Assembly (NCBI GenBank): GCA_964615365.1
Contig: CAZTOU010000018.1
Coordinates: 29,138 to 93,137, forward strand
DNA from: CAVXZE01 sp964615365
GTDB taxonomy: Bacteria > Myxococcota_A > UBA9160 > UBA6930
Length of the DNA stretch: 64,000 nt
Direction: 5' to 3'
Part shown: piece after piece, positions 32,331 through 41,439 of the stretch
Layout of the letters: every line of letters starts with the position of its first letter
Position numbering within the stretch: the first letter of the stretch is position 1
Made by a program: the position numbers and the translations under genes
The notes under the pieces: model-generated
What the model saw: only the letters and a program-made list of their open reading frames with translations
Told to the model about the DNA's origin: nothing
Database searches by the model: none

Positions 32331-34472
32331 TCACGGCGTTCCCTGGATCCCGGCCGCCTGATCCAATCGTCCCGTCTCCTCCAGGACCCTGGCGAGCTGG
32401 CGCTCTGCCGGTGTGTAGTCCGGGTGCGAGCGCAGGAGATCGCGCAGCAGGCGCTCGGCACGCGCCGCGTCGCCGCCACGGAGGCACGCGTCGGCCAGGC
32501 GAACGGTGAGGTGCGGATCGCCCATGAGGGCCCCGGCGAGCTCCCGGTGACGTTCGGACTCTGCGAGGCGACCGGTTCGCGCCAGAGCGATCGCCAGAGA
32601 CATCTGCGCATACCCCATCCCGGGATCCAAATGGACCGCCTCGCCATAGGCGTCGAGAGCAGGGGACGGCTGGCCGGCCCTTTCCCAGGCCACGCCGATC
32701 CGGACGCGGATCTCCGCGCTGCCGGGATCACCTTCGCGGGCGCGGCTGGCGTGAGCTGCCGCCCGTTTCAGGTCGCCGCGCGCCGCGGACGCCCACTGCA
32801 TGCCGACCTGGGCGAGAGACTCGGCGGGATCGATCTCGACGCCTCGACGGTAGGCCGCGACGGCGGCGTCGGTGTTTCCGAGCTGGCGTTGGGTGTCGCC
32901 GAGAACCGCCTGGTAGTAGGCGGACTCCGGAGCCAGGCGCGCCGCCGCCTCGATGTGCGGGAGCGCCCGCCGCGGCTGCCGTAATTTCACATGTGTGTAG
33001 GCCAGATGGGCGTGGGCGATCGCACTCGAGGGAAGCTCTTGGAGGGCGCGCTCGAGCCGGACCAGGGCGCCCGCGAGATCGCCGGCATCGTAGGCCTCCA
33101 CGCCGCGGAGGACCGCGGAAAGCGAGGGCAGGCCGTCCTTGGGATCGACCCCGCTGGCCGCGACGGGCTCCGGCGGGATCGCGTAGCCCAGCGCTCGCAG
33201 CTGCTCGAGGGATTCCCTGTCGGGAGCGAGCCGCGTCTGTGGCTCGGACTCCCCGATCCGCTCGTCGAGCGCCCGCCCGAGACGCTCCATTAGAGCCTGC
33301 ACGCGTTTCGGATCGCTCTCGGCGAGATTCTCGAGCTGCGCGGGATCCGCCCTCACATCGTAGATCTCGGGGCGCGGAGCGCGCACCAGGAGATAGCGCT
33401 CGGAACGGAGGGCGAAGAGCGGACTCCAGCCCTGCTCGATCCGGGTGGCGAGGGTCTCGGCGTAGGCCACCCGCGCGGGAGGTACCGCGCCCTCGGTCAG
33501 GTGCTGGGTCATCGGCTCGCCATCCGCGTCGGCGAGGACCGGAAGGCCGGTGAGGGCGAGAAGCGTCGGCGCGACGTCCACCCCGCGGACCAGGCTCTCG
33601 ACGACGCGCCCCCGCGGCACGCCCGGCCCTGCCAGGATCAGCGGCACGCGGAGCGCGGCGTCGTAGAGGGTGTAGGAGTGAGTGGGCTCGCCGTGCTCGC
33701 CGAGGCTCTCCCCGTGGTCCGACGTCACCAGGATCAGCGTCGGGCCGTGGGATTCCTCGCGCTCGAGATCGTCGAGCAGCCTGCCGAGCTGGGCGTCGAC
33801 GTAGGCGATCTCCCCGTCGTAGGGGCTCGCCGCAAACCGTTCGGCGAAGGGCAGCGGGGGACGGTAGTCGTGATGAGGATCGTAGTAGTGCACCCAGAGC
33901 ATGAAGGGATGCGAGGCACCTGCGAGCCACCCGAGGGCGCGATCCGTCACCTCGGCGGCGCTGCGTTCGAGGAAGCCTCCGGCCCCGGGGCGCCTCGAGG
34001 TGGTGCCGTCGTCGTAGCTCTCGAAGCCCTGGTCGAGGCCGTACCGGCGCGCCAGCACGACGGCCCCCGTCACGGCTCCGGTCGCGTAGCCCGCCGCCTG
34101 GAATCGCTCGGCGAGCGTCTCGATCTCGTCGCGGAGATAGTACACTCCATTGTGTCGAACGCCGTGGCGGGGCGGATCCAGGCCGGTGAGCAGGCTCGCG
34201 TGCGATGGGAGGGTGAGCGGGGCCGGAGCGATGGCGGTCTCGAATCGAGCGCCCGCTGCGGCGAGGGCATCGAGCCTGGGCGTCTCTGCGCCCTGCGCTC
34301 CGTAGGCACCCAGGTGGTCCGCGCGAAGCGTGTCGATGGTGACGAGGAGCACGTTGGGGCCGGTCGGGAGCGGCCGGCCCTCGTCTCGCCGCGAGGCGTC
34401 GATGCGGTTGCACCCCACGAGCGCCAGGATCGCCACCGTTGCTGCGAGCGCCGCGGCGAGCCGAAGGCCCAT
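32331..34472 (-). CDS. Sulfatase-superfamily lipoprotein with C-terminal TPR array (copy A)
   Basis: 713 residues. A lipoprotein signal (MGLRLAAALAATVAILALVGC) ends in a lipobox cysteine. Residues ~45-400 form an alkaline-phosphatase/sulfatase-type hydrolase: VLLVTIDTLRADHLGAYG (metal Asp) and TSDHGESLGEHG (Asp/His). At the nucleophile position the motif is TLPSHASLLTG, with Thr where sulfatases have Cys/Ser (C-x-P-S-R), so formylglycine chemistry is unlikely. The catalytic part ends at QLRALGY. Residues ~455-713 are seven or so TPR units. Paralogue of the gene at 36556-38700, sharing even the upstream leader. ATG 34472 has AGGGGG upstream. Substrate unknown; the superfamily includes phosphatases and phosphoethanolamine transferases with Thr nucleophiles. 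Confidence 0.85.
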   Translation of the reverse strand: MGLRLAAALAATVAILALVGCNRIDASRRDEGRPLPTGPNVLLVTIDTLRADHLGAYGAQGAETPRLDALAAAGARFETAIAPAPLTLPSHASLLTGLDPPRHGVRHNGVYYLRDEIETLAERFQAAGYATGAVTGAVVLARRYGLDQGFESYDDGTTSRRPGAGGFLERSAAEVTDRALGWLAGASHPFMLWVHYYDPHHDYRPPLPFAERFAASPYDGEIAYVDAQLGRLLDDLEREESHGPTLILVTSDHGESLGEHGEPTHSYTLYDAALRVPLILAGPGVPRGRVVESLVRGVDVAPTLLALTGLPVLADADGEPMTQHLTEGAVPPARVAYAETLATRIEQGWSPLFALRSERYLLVRAPRPEIYDVRADPAQLENLAESDPKRVQALMERLGRALDERIGESEPQTRLAPDRESLEQLRALGYAIPPEPVAASGVDPKDGLPSLSAVLRGVEAYDAGDLAGALVRLERALQELPSSAIAHAHLAYTHVKLRQPRRALPHIEAAARLAPESAYYQAVLGDTQRQLGNTDAAVAAYRRGVEIDPAESLAQVGMQWASAARGDLKRAAAHASRAREGDPGSAEIRVRIGVAWERAGQPSPALDAYGEAVHLDPGMGYAQMSLAIALARTGRLAESERHRELAGALMGDPHLTVRLADACLRGGDAARAERLLRDLLRSHPDYTPAERQLARVLEETGRLDQAAGIQGTP

Positions 34473-34579
34473 GAATCCCCCTGGAGAAGCGGTCGGTGGG
34501 GGTCCTTTCGGCGGCGATGTCGGCGAAGTTGAGCCTCGGCTGCGTGTCACCAGCACACGCCGTGCAGGCGAATCGGGCT
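34473..34579 (-). repeat. Duplicated leader of sulfatase-TPR gene A, with pilD 3'-end scar
   Basis: The 78 nt before the copy A ATG (34473-34550, beginning GTGACACGCAGC on the minus strand) align almost end to end with the 77 nt before copy B at 38701-38777, about four-fifths identical by eye and with a single length difference next to the ATG. Similarity continues 29 nt further (34551-34579) into sequence matching the last codons of pilD as found before copy B (AGCCCG.TTC.CCT pattern). It indicates duplication of a segment that started within pilD. Confidence 0.65.
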
Positions 34580-34669
34580 GGGCACGGATCTCCGTCCTAA
34601 AGGCACGGCCTCCACCGGCCGATCCCCCTCTGGACGGCTGCGGCACCGTGCAGAAGAGGCCGGAAGTCC

Positions 34670-36512
34670 TTGCCCATTCTCGACGAATCCAGGAGGAGCA
34701 GCGGGAAGCGTGCGCTCCTCGTCTGCCTCGCCCTCGTAATCCTGAACCTGGCCCTGTACGCGCGCGCGGCCTCCTTCGACTTCCTCCGGTTCGACGACGC
34801 TCGGATCCTGCTCGCCCACCCCAACCTCTACGACGAGGACTCGCTCTCCTCGAGCTTCCGGGAGATCTTCGTGGACTACTTCCCGCGCGAGGAGCCGCTG
34901 CTCCTGCGGGACGTGAGCTGGGCCCTCGAGGCTCGGCTGTTCGGGCTCCAGAACCCCGGTGCCTTCCACCTCGGCAACGTCGTCCTCAATGCGCTGAACG
35001 TCGCGTTCCTGTTCCTCTTCCTCCGCCACGCGACCCGGCGCTTCGGTCTCGCTCTCGCGGTGGCCGGCGTCTTCTCGCTGTTGACCGTGCACGTGGAGCC
35101 GGTCTGCTGGATCATGGGACGCAAGGACATGCTCGCGGGCTTCTGGATGCTGCTCGCTCTCTGGGTCCAGTCCCACGAGCTCGCCGGGTCCGATCCGCGT
35201 CGCAGATGCGCGCTCTACCTGACCGCCTTCCTGTGCACGGTTCTGGCCCTGCTCTCGAAGCTCTCCGCGGTGAGCTTCTTCCTGGTTCTCGGTCTCCACC
35301 GGGCCTTCCATCCGTATCTGGACGGAAGTCGCCCTCCGGAGGCTCCGTTCTCGGTCGTCCGAACCCTGCGCGAGGTCGCTCCGCGGATCGCGCCCCACGC
35401 CGCCCTGAGCCTGCTCTACTTCGTCTGGTATCGAAGCATCCTCCTCGAGTGGGGCGTGATCGGCTGGCGCGGGCCAGGCGCGCTCGATCCCGAGCATCTC
35501 CTCAACCTGCTCCGCTTCACGCCGCTCGTGATCGGCGAGTACCTGAAGCACCTGATCTGGCCGACACAGCTCTCTCTCTACTACCGCTGGCCCAACGTGG
35601 AGATCCCGCTCGGCGCCGCAGAGCTGCTGGCGTCCGCGGGCATCGCGGCCGCGCTCCTGTGCGCGACGGTGTACTGCTGTCGGCGCCGGCGCGATCTCGC
35701 CTTCCTACCTCCTGACCTTCTTTGTCCTGCTCCTCCCTTGTCTCAACTTCGTCTACGTGGGCTTCTGGCAGGCGGATCGCTATCTCTACCTCGCTTCCTT
35801 TTGCATCCTCGCGCTGGCCGGCGTCCTGATCTCTGATCTGCGGGAGCGCTCCCGAGGGCTCCGGTACGCCGCGGCCTTCGCCGCCCTGGTCTTCGCCGTC
35901 GGCTCGGGCGTCCAGACCTGGCGGCAGCAGGAGGTCTGGCGCGACGAGGAATCTCTCTGGCTCTACGAAGCCTATCGGGACGAGCCCTCGCTGCTCTCTC
36001 TCCAGGCGCTGGCCAAGGCCTATGTGAAGAAGGCCGAGAAGGAGCCGGATCCGGCCCGGCGTCTGCGGTGGATCGAACGGGCCCGCGTGGAGGTGAAGCG
36101 CGGCTTCGGCCGCGATCACGAGCTCGGGCGCCAGCAGGGACCTTACAGGACGCCCGACCAGCTCCACCTGTCCCGTCTGCACCTCCTGCGCGGTCGCATT
36201 GCGGCCATGGAGGGGGCTCCTCTCGAGCGGCAGGTCGAGCACTACGACGCCGCCTACGCCATCGCACCCGATCGCGAGGGCGCCATGGCGCTCTCGCGCG
36301 CGTACTTCAATCTCTCCGCGCGCTCGGACCCGGCGCTCCGCGAGGAGCTGGTGAAGAGGTCCTTTGCCTACTTCACCGAGTTCGTCCGCTTTTCCCAGAC
36401 CGATCCGCTGCGGCTCGCGCACAGCCGCGCCATGCTCCAGGACAACTACGAGGGACGCTTCCCCTACCTCGACGACGCGATTCGCGAGATGAAACGGGTC
36501 TACTTCCAATGA
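34670..36512 (+). pseudogene. TMTC/PMT-like GT-C glycosyltransferase, interrupted by a one-base frameshift
   Basis: Multi-pass membrane protein with features of the GT-C O-mannosyltransferase / TMTC group: a first helix (LLVCLALVILNLALYARA), an extracytoplasmic FDDARILLAHPNLYDED loop (acidic catalytic-type motif), LLLRDVSWALEARLFGLQNPGAFHLGN, and VEPVCWIMGRKDMLAGFWML. The first frame is sound until LAF at 35704; the second frame resumes with YLLTFFVLLLPCLNFVYVG and ends with a soluble helical domain at 36512. Removing one C near 35704-35706 gives a continuous 614-codon gene, so this is a single-base insertion in life or in assembly. Start is TTG 34670. The only plus-strand gene between the two sulfatase-TPR copies. 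Confidence 0.75.
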
Positions 36513-36555
36513 CCGCGGCGTTCGCGGCGCCCGACCAGCCGCCAGGAGCTCCGCT

Positions 36556-38700
36556 TCACCGCTCTTCGCGGAGCCGTGCGGCCTCTTCGCCTCGACCGCT
36601 GCGCTCGAGCAGGACGGCGAGTACCCGGCGCGGGGCCTCGAAGTCGGGGTGGCTCGCCATCAAGCCGCGCAGGATCTCCTCGGCGCGGGCGCTCTCCCCC
36701 CGCCCGGCCCAGGCGATCGCAAGGCGCACCCGGGAGTCGGCTCGCTCGGCCGCGCCTCCCGCCTGGGAGAGGTGCGACTCCGCCTCCGAGATGTCGCCCA
36801 CGCGAGCGAGCTCGATGGCGACACCCATGTGACCCTCGGGGTTCGTCGGGTCGAGGGCGAGCGCGGCCCGATAGCTCTCCAGGGCGCGGTCGTACTGCCC
36901 GAGACGATCCCAGGTCTCGCCGATGCGAATCCGGAGGCGCGCATCCGTCGGCGCCAGCTCCGCGGCCCTGGCGGCCTCGCGTGCCGCCTCCTCGACGGAT
37001 CCGCCCAGTGCCAAGCGCCACATCAGTCCCGCGCGGGCATCGAAGATGTTGGGATCGCATTCCAGCGCCCTCTCGTAGGCGGCGACGGCGCCGGCGATGT
37101 CGCCCGCGATCAGCCGAACCAGCCCCAGGCGGTTGTGATGGAGCGCCGCCATCGGCAGCAGGCGGGCAGCGGTCTCTGCGTGGAGAAGAGCGAGAGCGAG
37201 TTCTCTCTTGTCGATGTAGATGCGCGCCAGGAGGCCGTGGATCTTGGGGCTCTCGGGGAGCTCCGCCAGCAGCTGCTTGGCGTGCGCCTCGGCGTCGTCG
37301 AGGCGCCCTAGAGAGTACTCGGTGTCGGCGACGACGAAGGCTTCGATGAAGCGGAGACCGTCCTTGGGATCGGTTCGGCTCGCCGGCACCGGTCCCTCGG
37401 GCACCGCGTAGCCGAGCGCGCGGAGCTGCTCGCGCGTCTCGGCGCCGAGGGAGAAACTGGTGGCCTCGCGCTCCGCGGCGAGCACTGCGTCCAGGCCCTG
37501 ATCGAGGGCGCCCACCAGCTCGGGGTCGGCCTCGGAGGGCTCCTCCAGCAGGTTCGCCAGCTGGCGCGGGTCTTCCCGCACGTCGTAGAGCTCCGCTCGC
37601 GGTGCCCGCACGTAGAGGTGGCGATCCGAGCGCATCGCGAAGAGCGGTGCCCAGCCGTGGTCGAGCTGCGTCGCGAGCGTCTCGGAGTAGGCCGGACGCT
37701 CCTCGAAGCCGTGCTCTTCCGCCCACATCGGTGAGAGGTCGCGCCCGTCGGCGTCCGCCAGCGGCGCCAGCCCGGCGCGGGCCAGGATGGTGGGCGCCAC
37801 GTCGATCGCGGACACCACCTCCGGCACGCGGCGAGCGGTGGGAACCCCCGGTCCGCGCACCAGCAGGGGCACCTTGAGCACAGCGTCGTAGAGGGTGTAG
37901 GAGTGGGTCTGCTCGCCGTGCTCGCCCAGGCTCTCGCCGTGATCCGAGGTGGCGACCACCAGGGTGCGGTCCCACTCGCCGGAGGTGCGCAGCCCCTGGA
38001 AGATCCGCTCGATCTGCGTGTCGACGTAGGCGATCTCGCCGTCGTAGAGGCGCCCCGCGAAGCGCCGCCCGAAGGGAGCCGGCGGCAGATAGGCGGCGTG
38101 GGGATCGTAGTAGTGGATCCAGAGGAAGAAGGGTCGCTCTCTCGCAGCGAGCCAGCGCAGCGCGACATCCGTCACCTCCTCGGCGGGACGGTCGGGATAG
38201 CCCGTCTCCGAGGCGCGCTGCGAGGACTCCGACCAGTCGTAGAAGTCGAATCCCTGATCGAGTCCGAAGCCGGCATCGAGCACGACGGCGCCCACCACCG
38301 CTCCGGTGTCGTAGCCCGCCTCTCGGAAGCGCTCCGCCAGGGTCTCGTGGGAATCGTCCAGCAGGAAGATCCCGTTGTTGCGGACCGCGTGCCTGGGGGG
38401 ATTCATCCCGGTCATGATCGAACAGTGGGAGGGAAGGGTGAGGGGGGTGGCGGCGATCGAGTTCTCGAACAGCACCCCCTCGTCAGCGAGACCATCGAGG
38501 GAGGGAGTCTCGACGCCGCTGGCGCCGTAGGCACCCACGTGGTCGGCGCGCAAGGTGTCGATGGTGATGAGCAGGACGTTGGGCCCGGTCGGGAGGGGCC
38601 GTTCCTGGCCGCGGGGAGAGACGTCGATGCGGTTGCAGCCCACCAGCGCAAGGATCACGGAGATTGCGACGACGAGCGCCGCGGCGGGCCGAAGCAGCAT
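36556..38700 (-). CDS. Sulfatase-superfamily lipoprotein with C-terminal TPR array (copy B)
   Basis: 714 residues, paralogous to the gene at 32331-34472 throughout. Signal and lipobox: LVVAISVILALVGC. Metal-binding motifs are LLITIDTLRADHVGAYG and TSDHGESLGEHGEQTHSYTLYD. Nucleophile site reads TLPSHCSIMTG, again Thr in place of Cys/Ser. The HYYDPHAAYLPPAPFGRRF segment is shared. The catalytic part ends EQLRALGY and is followed by TPR units (LAALHHNR-type helices, LGQYDRALESYRAALALDPTNPEG). Lies immediately downstream of pilD on the same strand. Probably an outer- or inner-membrane lipoprotein acting on extracytoplasmic polymers, with the TPR array as a docking surface; this is inference. Confidence 0.85.
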   Translation of the reverse strand: MLLRPAAALVVAISVILALVGCNRIDVSPRGQERPLPTGPNVLLITIDTLRADHVGAYGASGVETPSLDGLADEGVLFENSIAATPLTLPSHCSIMTGMNPPRHAVRNNGIFLLDDSHETLAERFREAGYDTGAVVGAVVLDAGFGLDQGFDFYDWSESSQRASETGYPDRPAEEVTDVALRWLAARERPFFLWIHYYDPHAAYLPPAPFGRRFAGRLYDGEIAYVDTQIERIFQGLRTSGEWDRTLVVATSDHGESLGEHGEQTHSYTLYDAVLKVPLLVRGPGVPTARRVPEVVSAIDVAPTILARAGLAPLADADGRDLSPMWAEEHGFEERPAYSETLATQLDHGWAPLFAMRSDRHLYVRAPRAELYDVREDPRQLANLLEEPSEADPELVGALDQGLDAVLAAEREATSFSLGAETREQLRALGYAVPEGPVPASRTDPKDGLRFIEAFVVADTEYSLGRLDDAEAHAKQLLAELPESPKIHGLLARIYIDKRELALALLHAETAARLLPMAALHHNRLGLVRLIAGDIAGAVAAYERALECDPNIFDARAGLMWRLALGGSVEEAAREAARAAELAPTDARLRIRIGETWDRLGQYDRALESYRAALALDPTNPEGHMGVAIELARVGDISEAESHLSQAGGAAERADSRVRLAIAWAGRGESARAEEILRGLMASHPDFEAPRRVLAVLLERSGRGEEAARLREER

Positions 38701-38806
38701 GAACCCCCCGGAGAGACGGTCGGTGGGATTCTCTTCGGCTCTGATGTCGGGGAAGTTGAGCCGTAGCTGCGTGTCACGAGCTGGTGGCGAGAAGGTGAAC
38801 CGGGCT
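38701..38806 (-). repeat. Duplicated leader of sulfatase-TPR gene B, overlapping the pilD 3' end
   Basis: Counterpart of the leader at 34473-34579. The pilD stop (TGA, 38776-38774) lies in the first bases of the shared GTGACACGCAGC block, so here the segment is native context, whereas the copy before gene A looks transplanted. The leader is conserved as sequence but contains a one-base length difference relative to the other copy, so it is not coding. Confidence 0.65.
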
Positions 38807-39652
38807 GATCAACACGCCGATGGCTCCGATCGCAATGGCGGGAGCGAACCCGAAGGGGCTCGACCAGCTCCGCTCGACCGCTACCCAGACGAGGCCCAGC
38901 ACCAGGCCGACGAGCGCGGCGGCCAGGATCGTCTCGATCACCCCGAAGGGTCCGACGAAGGCACCGATCATGGCGAGGAGCTTGACGTCTCCGAACCCCA
39001 GCCCCGGGAACCACACCCAGTAGTCGAGGCTGCCGGGCCGCGGAAGTTCCTCGCCCTCTCCCGGCCAGTGATCGAAGCTGCGACCCAGGGCGGTCGAGAC
39101 GCGAGCGTGGCAGAAGCCGACGATCCAGAGGAGCCCGCCCCCCAGAAGGGCGCCCAGACCCGACTCGCAGAGCGCACCCGGATAGGAGGCGCCCTCCAGC
39201 CAGCGCACGGCCGGAACGGCGATCAGCCCTACCAGGAGGCCGCCGAGAGAGATCTCGTCCGGGATCATCCTCTGGTCGAAGTCGATGGCGGCCACGGCGA
39301 TCAGCGCTCCCGCGAAGGCCAGCCAGAGCGGCGTCATCAAGGAGACGCCCTGCACCGCGATCAGCAGCGCAAAGACGCCCCCGGTCAGCAGTTCGACGAG
39401 CGGGTAGCGGAGCGGGATGGGCTCGGCGCAGCCGCGGCAGCGTCCGCGCAGCCACAGGTAGGAGAGGACCGGGACATTCTCCCACGCGGCGATGCGGCGG
39501 CCGCAAGCGGGGCATCGGGAGCGCGGACGAACGACCGACTCACCGCGGGGCAGCCGGTGGATCACCACGTTCAGAAATGATCCAATGACGAGTCCGAGGG
39601 CGAAGGCGACCCCGCCCAGCGCGCCCGTCGAGAGCAGGGATGCCGCGTCCAT
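38774..39652 (-). CDS. pilD: Prepilin peptidase / N-methyltransferase PilD
   Basis: Cleaves the leader peptide of type IV prepilins before the +1 Phe and N-methylates it. 292 residues with the zinc-binding four-cysteine domain CPACGRRIAAWENVPVLSYL ... CRGCAEPIPLRYP, the first catalytic Asp in AIDFDQRMIPDEIS, and the second in GLGFGDVKLLAMIGAF. About eight membrane helices. Its substrates are the two pilins at 42571-43801. Position after pilI matches the Myxococcus xanthus pilGHID order. Confidence 0.95.
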   Translation of the reverse strand: MDAASLLSTGALGGVAFALGLVIGSFLNVVIHRLPRGESVVRPRSRCPACGRRIAAWENVPVLSYLWLRGRCRGCAEPIPLRYPLVELLTGGVFALLIAVQGVSLMTPLWLAFAGALIAVAAIDFDQRMIPDEISLGGLLVGLIAVPAVRWLEGASYPGALCESGLGALLGGGLLWIVGFCHARVSTALGRSFDHWPGEGEELPRPGSLDYWVWFPGLGFGDVKLLAMIGAFVGPFGVIETILAAALVGLVLGLVWVAVERSWSSPFGFAPAIAIGAIGVLISPVHLLATSS

Positions 39653-39686
39653 GGCCGGGACCTTAGCAGGGGGCCCGCTCCCCGCT

Positions 39687-40463
39687 CTAGCGGAAGTCGC
39701 GCCGCTCGAAGACGATCGAGCCGAGCGCCAGCAGGACGGTCGCGTAGAAGAGCGCGTAGGCCACCGGCAACCAGATCTCGCTGGCGCTGATGGGGAGCTG
39801 GTGCACCGCCTGGATCGTCACGTTGAACATCTCCAGATCCGGCAGCACGCGATGCAGCAGCGAGGTCGCCTGCTCGACGGCCGCCACATCGGACTGCGAC
39901 CCGAGCTCCTTCAAATCCCGGGTCACGTGGCCCACCACGTAGATGCCCGCCGTGAACAGCGACGCCAGCATCGGCGTCGTGAAGGCCGAGAAGAGCGTCG
40001 CGACCGCCACCAGCACCGCGAGCTCGACGGCGGCCAGCCAGATCGCCGCGGCGTGTCCGACGTCGAGCGGTGCGCCAGAGATCAGGCTCACCCCGATGAA
40101 CGCGGTCGCCATGATCGCGACCTGCATCCAGAGCGTCGTCACCAGTCCCAGGTACTTGCCGATCAGGAACTCGGTGCGCGAAACCGGCTTGGAGAGGATG
40201 GTGAAGATGGTGCGCCGGTCCACCTCTTTGTGGATCAGCCCGACGCCGACGAAGATGGCGATTGCCGCCCCGAAGAGCCGGATCGAAGCCAGGCCGACGG
40301 ACTGGAGGATGCGGTCGCTCTCGACGTAGGAGAGGGTCGAGACCAGGATCCCGATCCCGATCAGCATCACTCCGAAGAAGAGCAGTGCGTAGAGGATCTT
40401 GTTGCGGATCGCCTCACGGACGGTGTTGGCGGCGATTGCGCTGACCCGCGTGGCCGAGATCAT
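39687..40463 (-). CDS. pilI: ABC transporter permease of the pilus cluster (PilI-like)
   Basis: 258 residues, about six membrane helices, ABC-2 type: IAANTVREAIRNKILYALLF start, GLIHKEVDRRTIFTILSKPVSRTEFL cytoplasmic loop, and the ending VLLALGSIVFERRDFR, as in NosY-like permeases. ATG 40463 overlaps the ATPase gene (ATGA). Symbol given from gene order with M. xanthus pilG-pilH-pilI-pilD, where this transporter is needed for normal pili; what it moves is not known. An in-frame extension to 41471 lies over the ATPase gene and is rejected. Confidence 0.85.
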   Translation of the reverse strand: MISATRVSAIAANTVREAIRNKILYALLFFGVMLIGIGILVSTLSYVESDRILQSVGLASIRLFGAAIAIFVGVGLIHKEVDRRTIFTILSKPVSRTEFLIGKYLGLVTTLWMQVAIMATAFIGVSLISGAPLDVGHAAAIWLAAVELAVLVAVATLFSAFTTPMLASLFTAGIYVVGHVTRDLKELGSQSDVAAVEQATSLLHRVLPDLEMFNVTIQAVHQLPISASEIWLPVAYALFYATVLLALGSIVFERRDFR

Positions 40464-41437
40464 CGGAGCCCCTCCTCTACTCCCTGGTCCCCCTGTGGAT
40501 CCTCGCTGACCGCGGAGAGGAAGATCGATTCCAGGGAGACGCGGTGCGGCGTCACCGACACGATCTCCGAACCCGTATCCAGAGCCAGGCGGAGCAGGTC
40601 GTTGACCTCCTTTTCGGGAATCCGCATCTCGATGTGATCGCCCTGCCCTCGCATCGAGATGCCGAAGCGGTCCTCGATGAGCAGCACGGCATCGGCCGGC
40701 AGGCGGGCCAGCACGACGTCGGCCGATCGCTCTTCGGAGGAGAGGAACTCCTCGCTGCTCCCCGCGTAGCGGATCTTCCCCTTGACGATGATCGCCACGC
40801 GGTGGCACAGCATCTCCACGTCGGAGAGGATGTGCGTGCACATGAAGATGGTCTTGCCCTCGCCGTTCAGGCGCAGGATCAGATCGCGGATCTCCTTGCG
40901 CCCGATCGGGTCGAGGCCGCTCATCGGCTCGTCCAGGAAGACGATGTCGGGATCGTGCACGATGGCCTGGGCGATGCCGACCCGCTGCAGCATCCCCTTC
41001 GAGTAGGTGCGCAGCCGGGCGTCGGCGGCGTGGGCGAGGCCGACCTGATCCAGGAGCTCTGCCACGCGGTCGGACCGCTCCCTCGCCGGAACCCCCGAGA
41101 CCCTGGCGTAGAAGCTCAGGAACTCCCTTCCGGTGAGGAAGTCGTAGAAGCAGGGGTTCTCGGGGAGGAAGCCCACGTGCTTGCGGTACTCGCTCTCCCC
41201 GATGTCGTGGCCGAGGACGGTGGCGCGTCCGCCCTGGGCGTGGATCAGTCCCATCAGGATCTTGAGCGTGGTGGTCTTCCCGGCGCCGTTCGGGCCCACG
41301 AAGCCGAAGATCTCGCCCCGCTGAACGCTGAACGAGATCCCGTGCAGGACCCGCTTCTTGACCAGACCGAACCCGGGCCGGAAGTCCTTGATGATGTGCT
41401 CGACCAGAACGATGTCGGTCATCGACTCCGTCAACAT
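40460..41437 (-). CDS. pilH: ABC transporter ATP-binding protein of the pilus cluster (PilH-like)
   Basis: 325 residues. Walker A GPNGAGKTTTLK, Q-loop GFLPENPCFYDF, signature YSKGMLQRVG, Walker B DIVFLDEPMSGLDP, and H-loop FMCTHILSD. A ~90-residue C-terminal accessory domain follows. ATG 41437 has GGAAGGG nearby; a second ATG at 41422 is possible. Pairs with the overlapping permease gene. Gene order matches M. xanthus pilH. Confidence 0.9.
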   Translation of the reverse strand: MLTESMTDIVLVEHIIKDFRPGFGLVKKRVLHGISFSVQRGEIFGFVGPNGAGKTTTLKILMGLIHAQGGRATVLGHDIGESEYRKHVGFLPENPCFYDFLTGREFLSFYARVSGVPARERSDRVAELLDQVGLAHAADARLRTYSKGMLQRVGIAQAIVHDPDIVFLDEPMSGLDPIGRKEIRDLILRLNGEGKTIFMCTHILSDVEMLCHRVAIIVKGKIRYAGSSEEFLSSEERSADVVLARLPADAVLLIEDRFGISMRGQGDHIEMRIPEKEVNDLLRLALDTGSEIVSVTPHRVSLESIFLSAVSEDPQGDQGVEEGLR

Positions 41438-41439
41438 CT

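Noticed and set aside
32487..34646. N-terminal extension of the sulfatase-TPR proteins beyond the lipoprotein signal
   Set aside because: The leader is similar in both copies and opens in frame in copy A, but copy B has a one-base difference, so it is not coding; the lipobox signal fixes the start.
34547..35551. 334-codon minus-strand frame opposite the GT-C gene
   Set aside because: Shadow; the plus-strand frame shows membrane helices and GT-C motifs. Its last codons resemble the end of pilD only because of the duplication scar.
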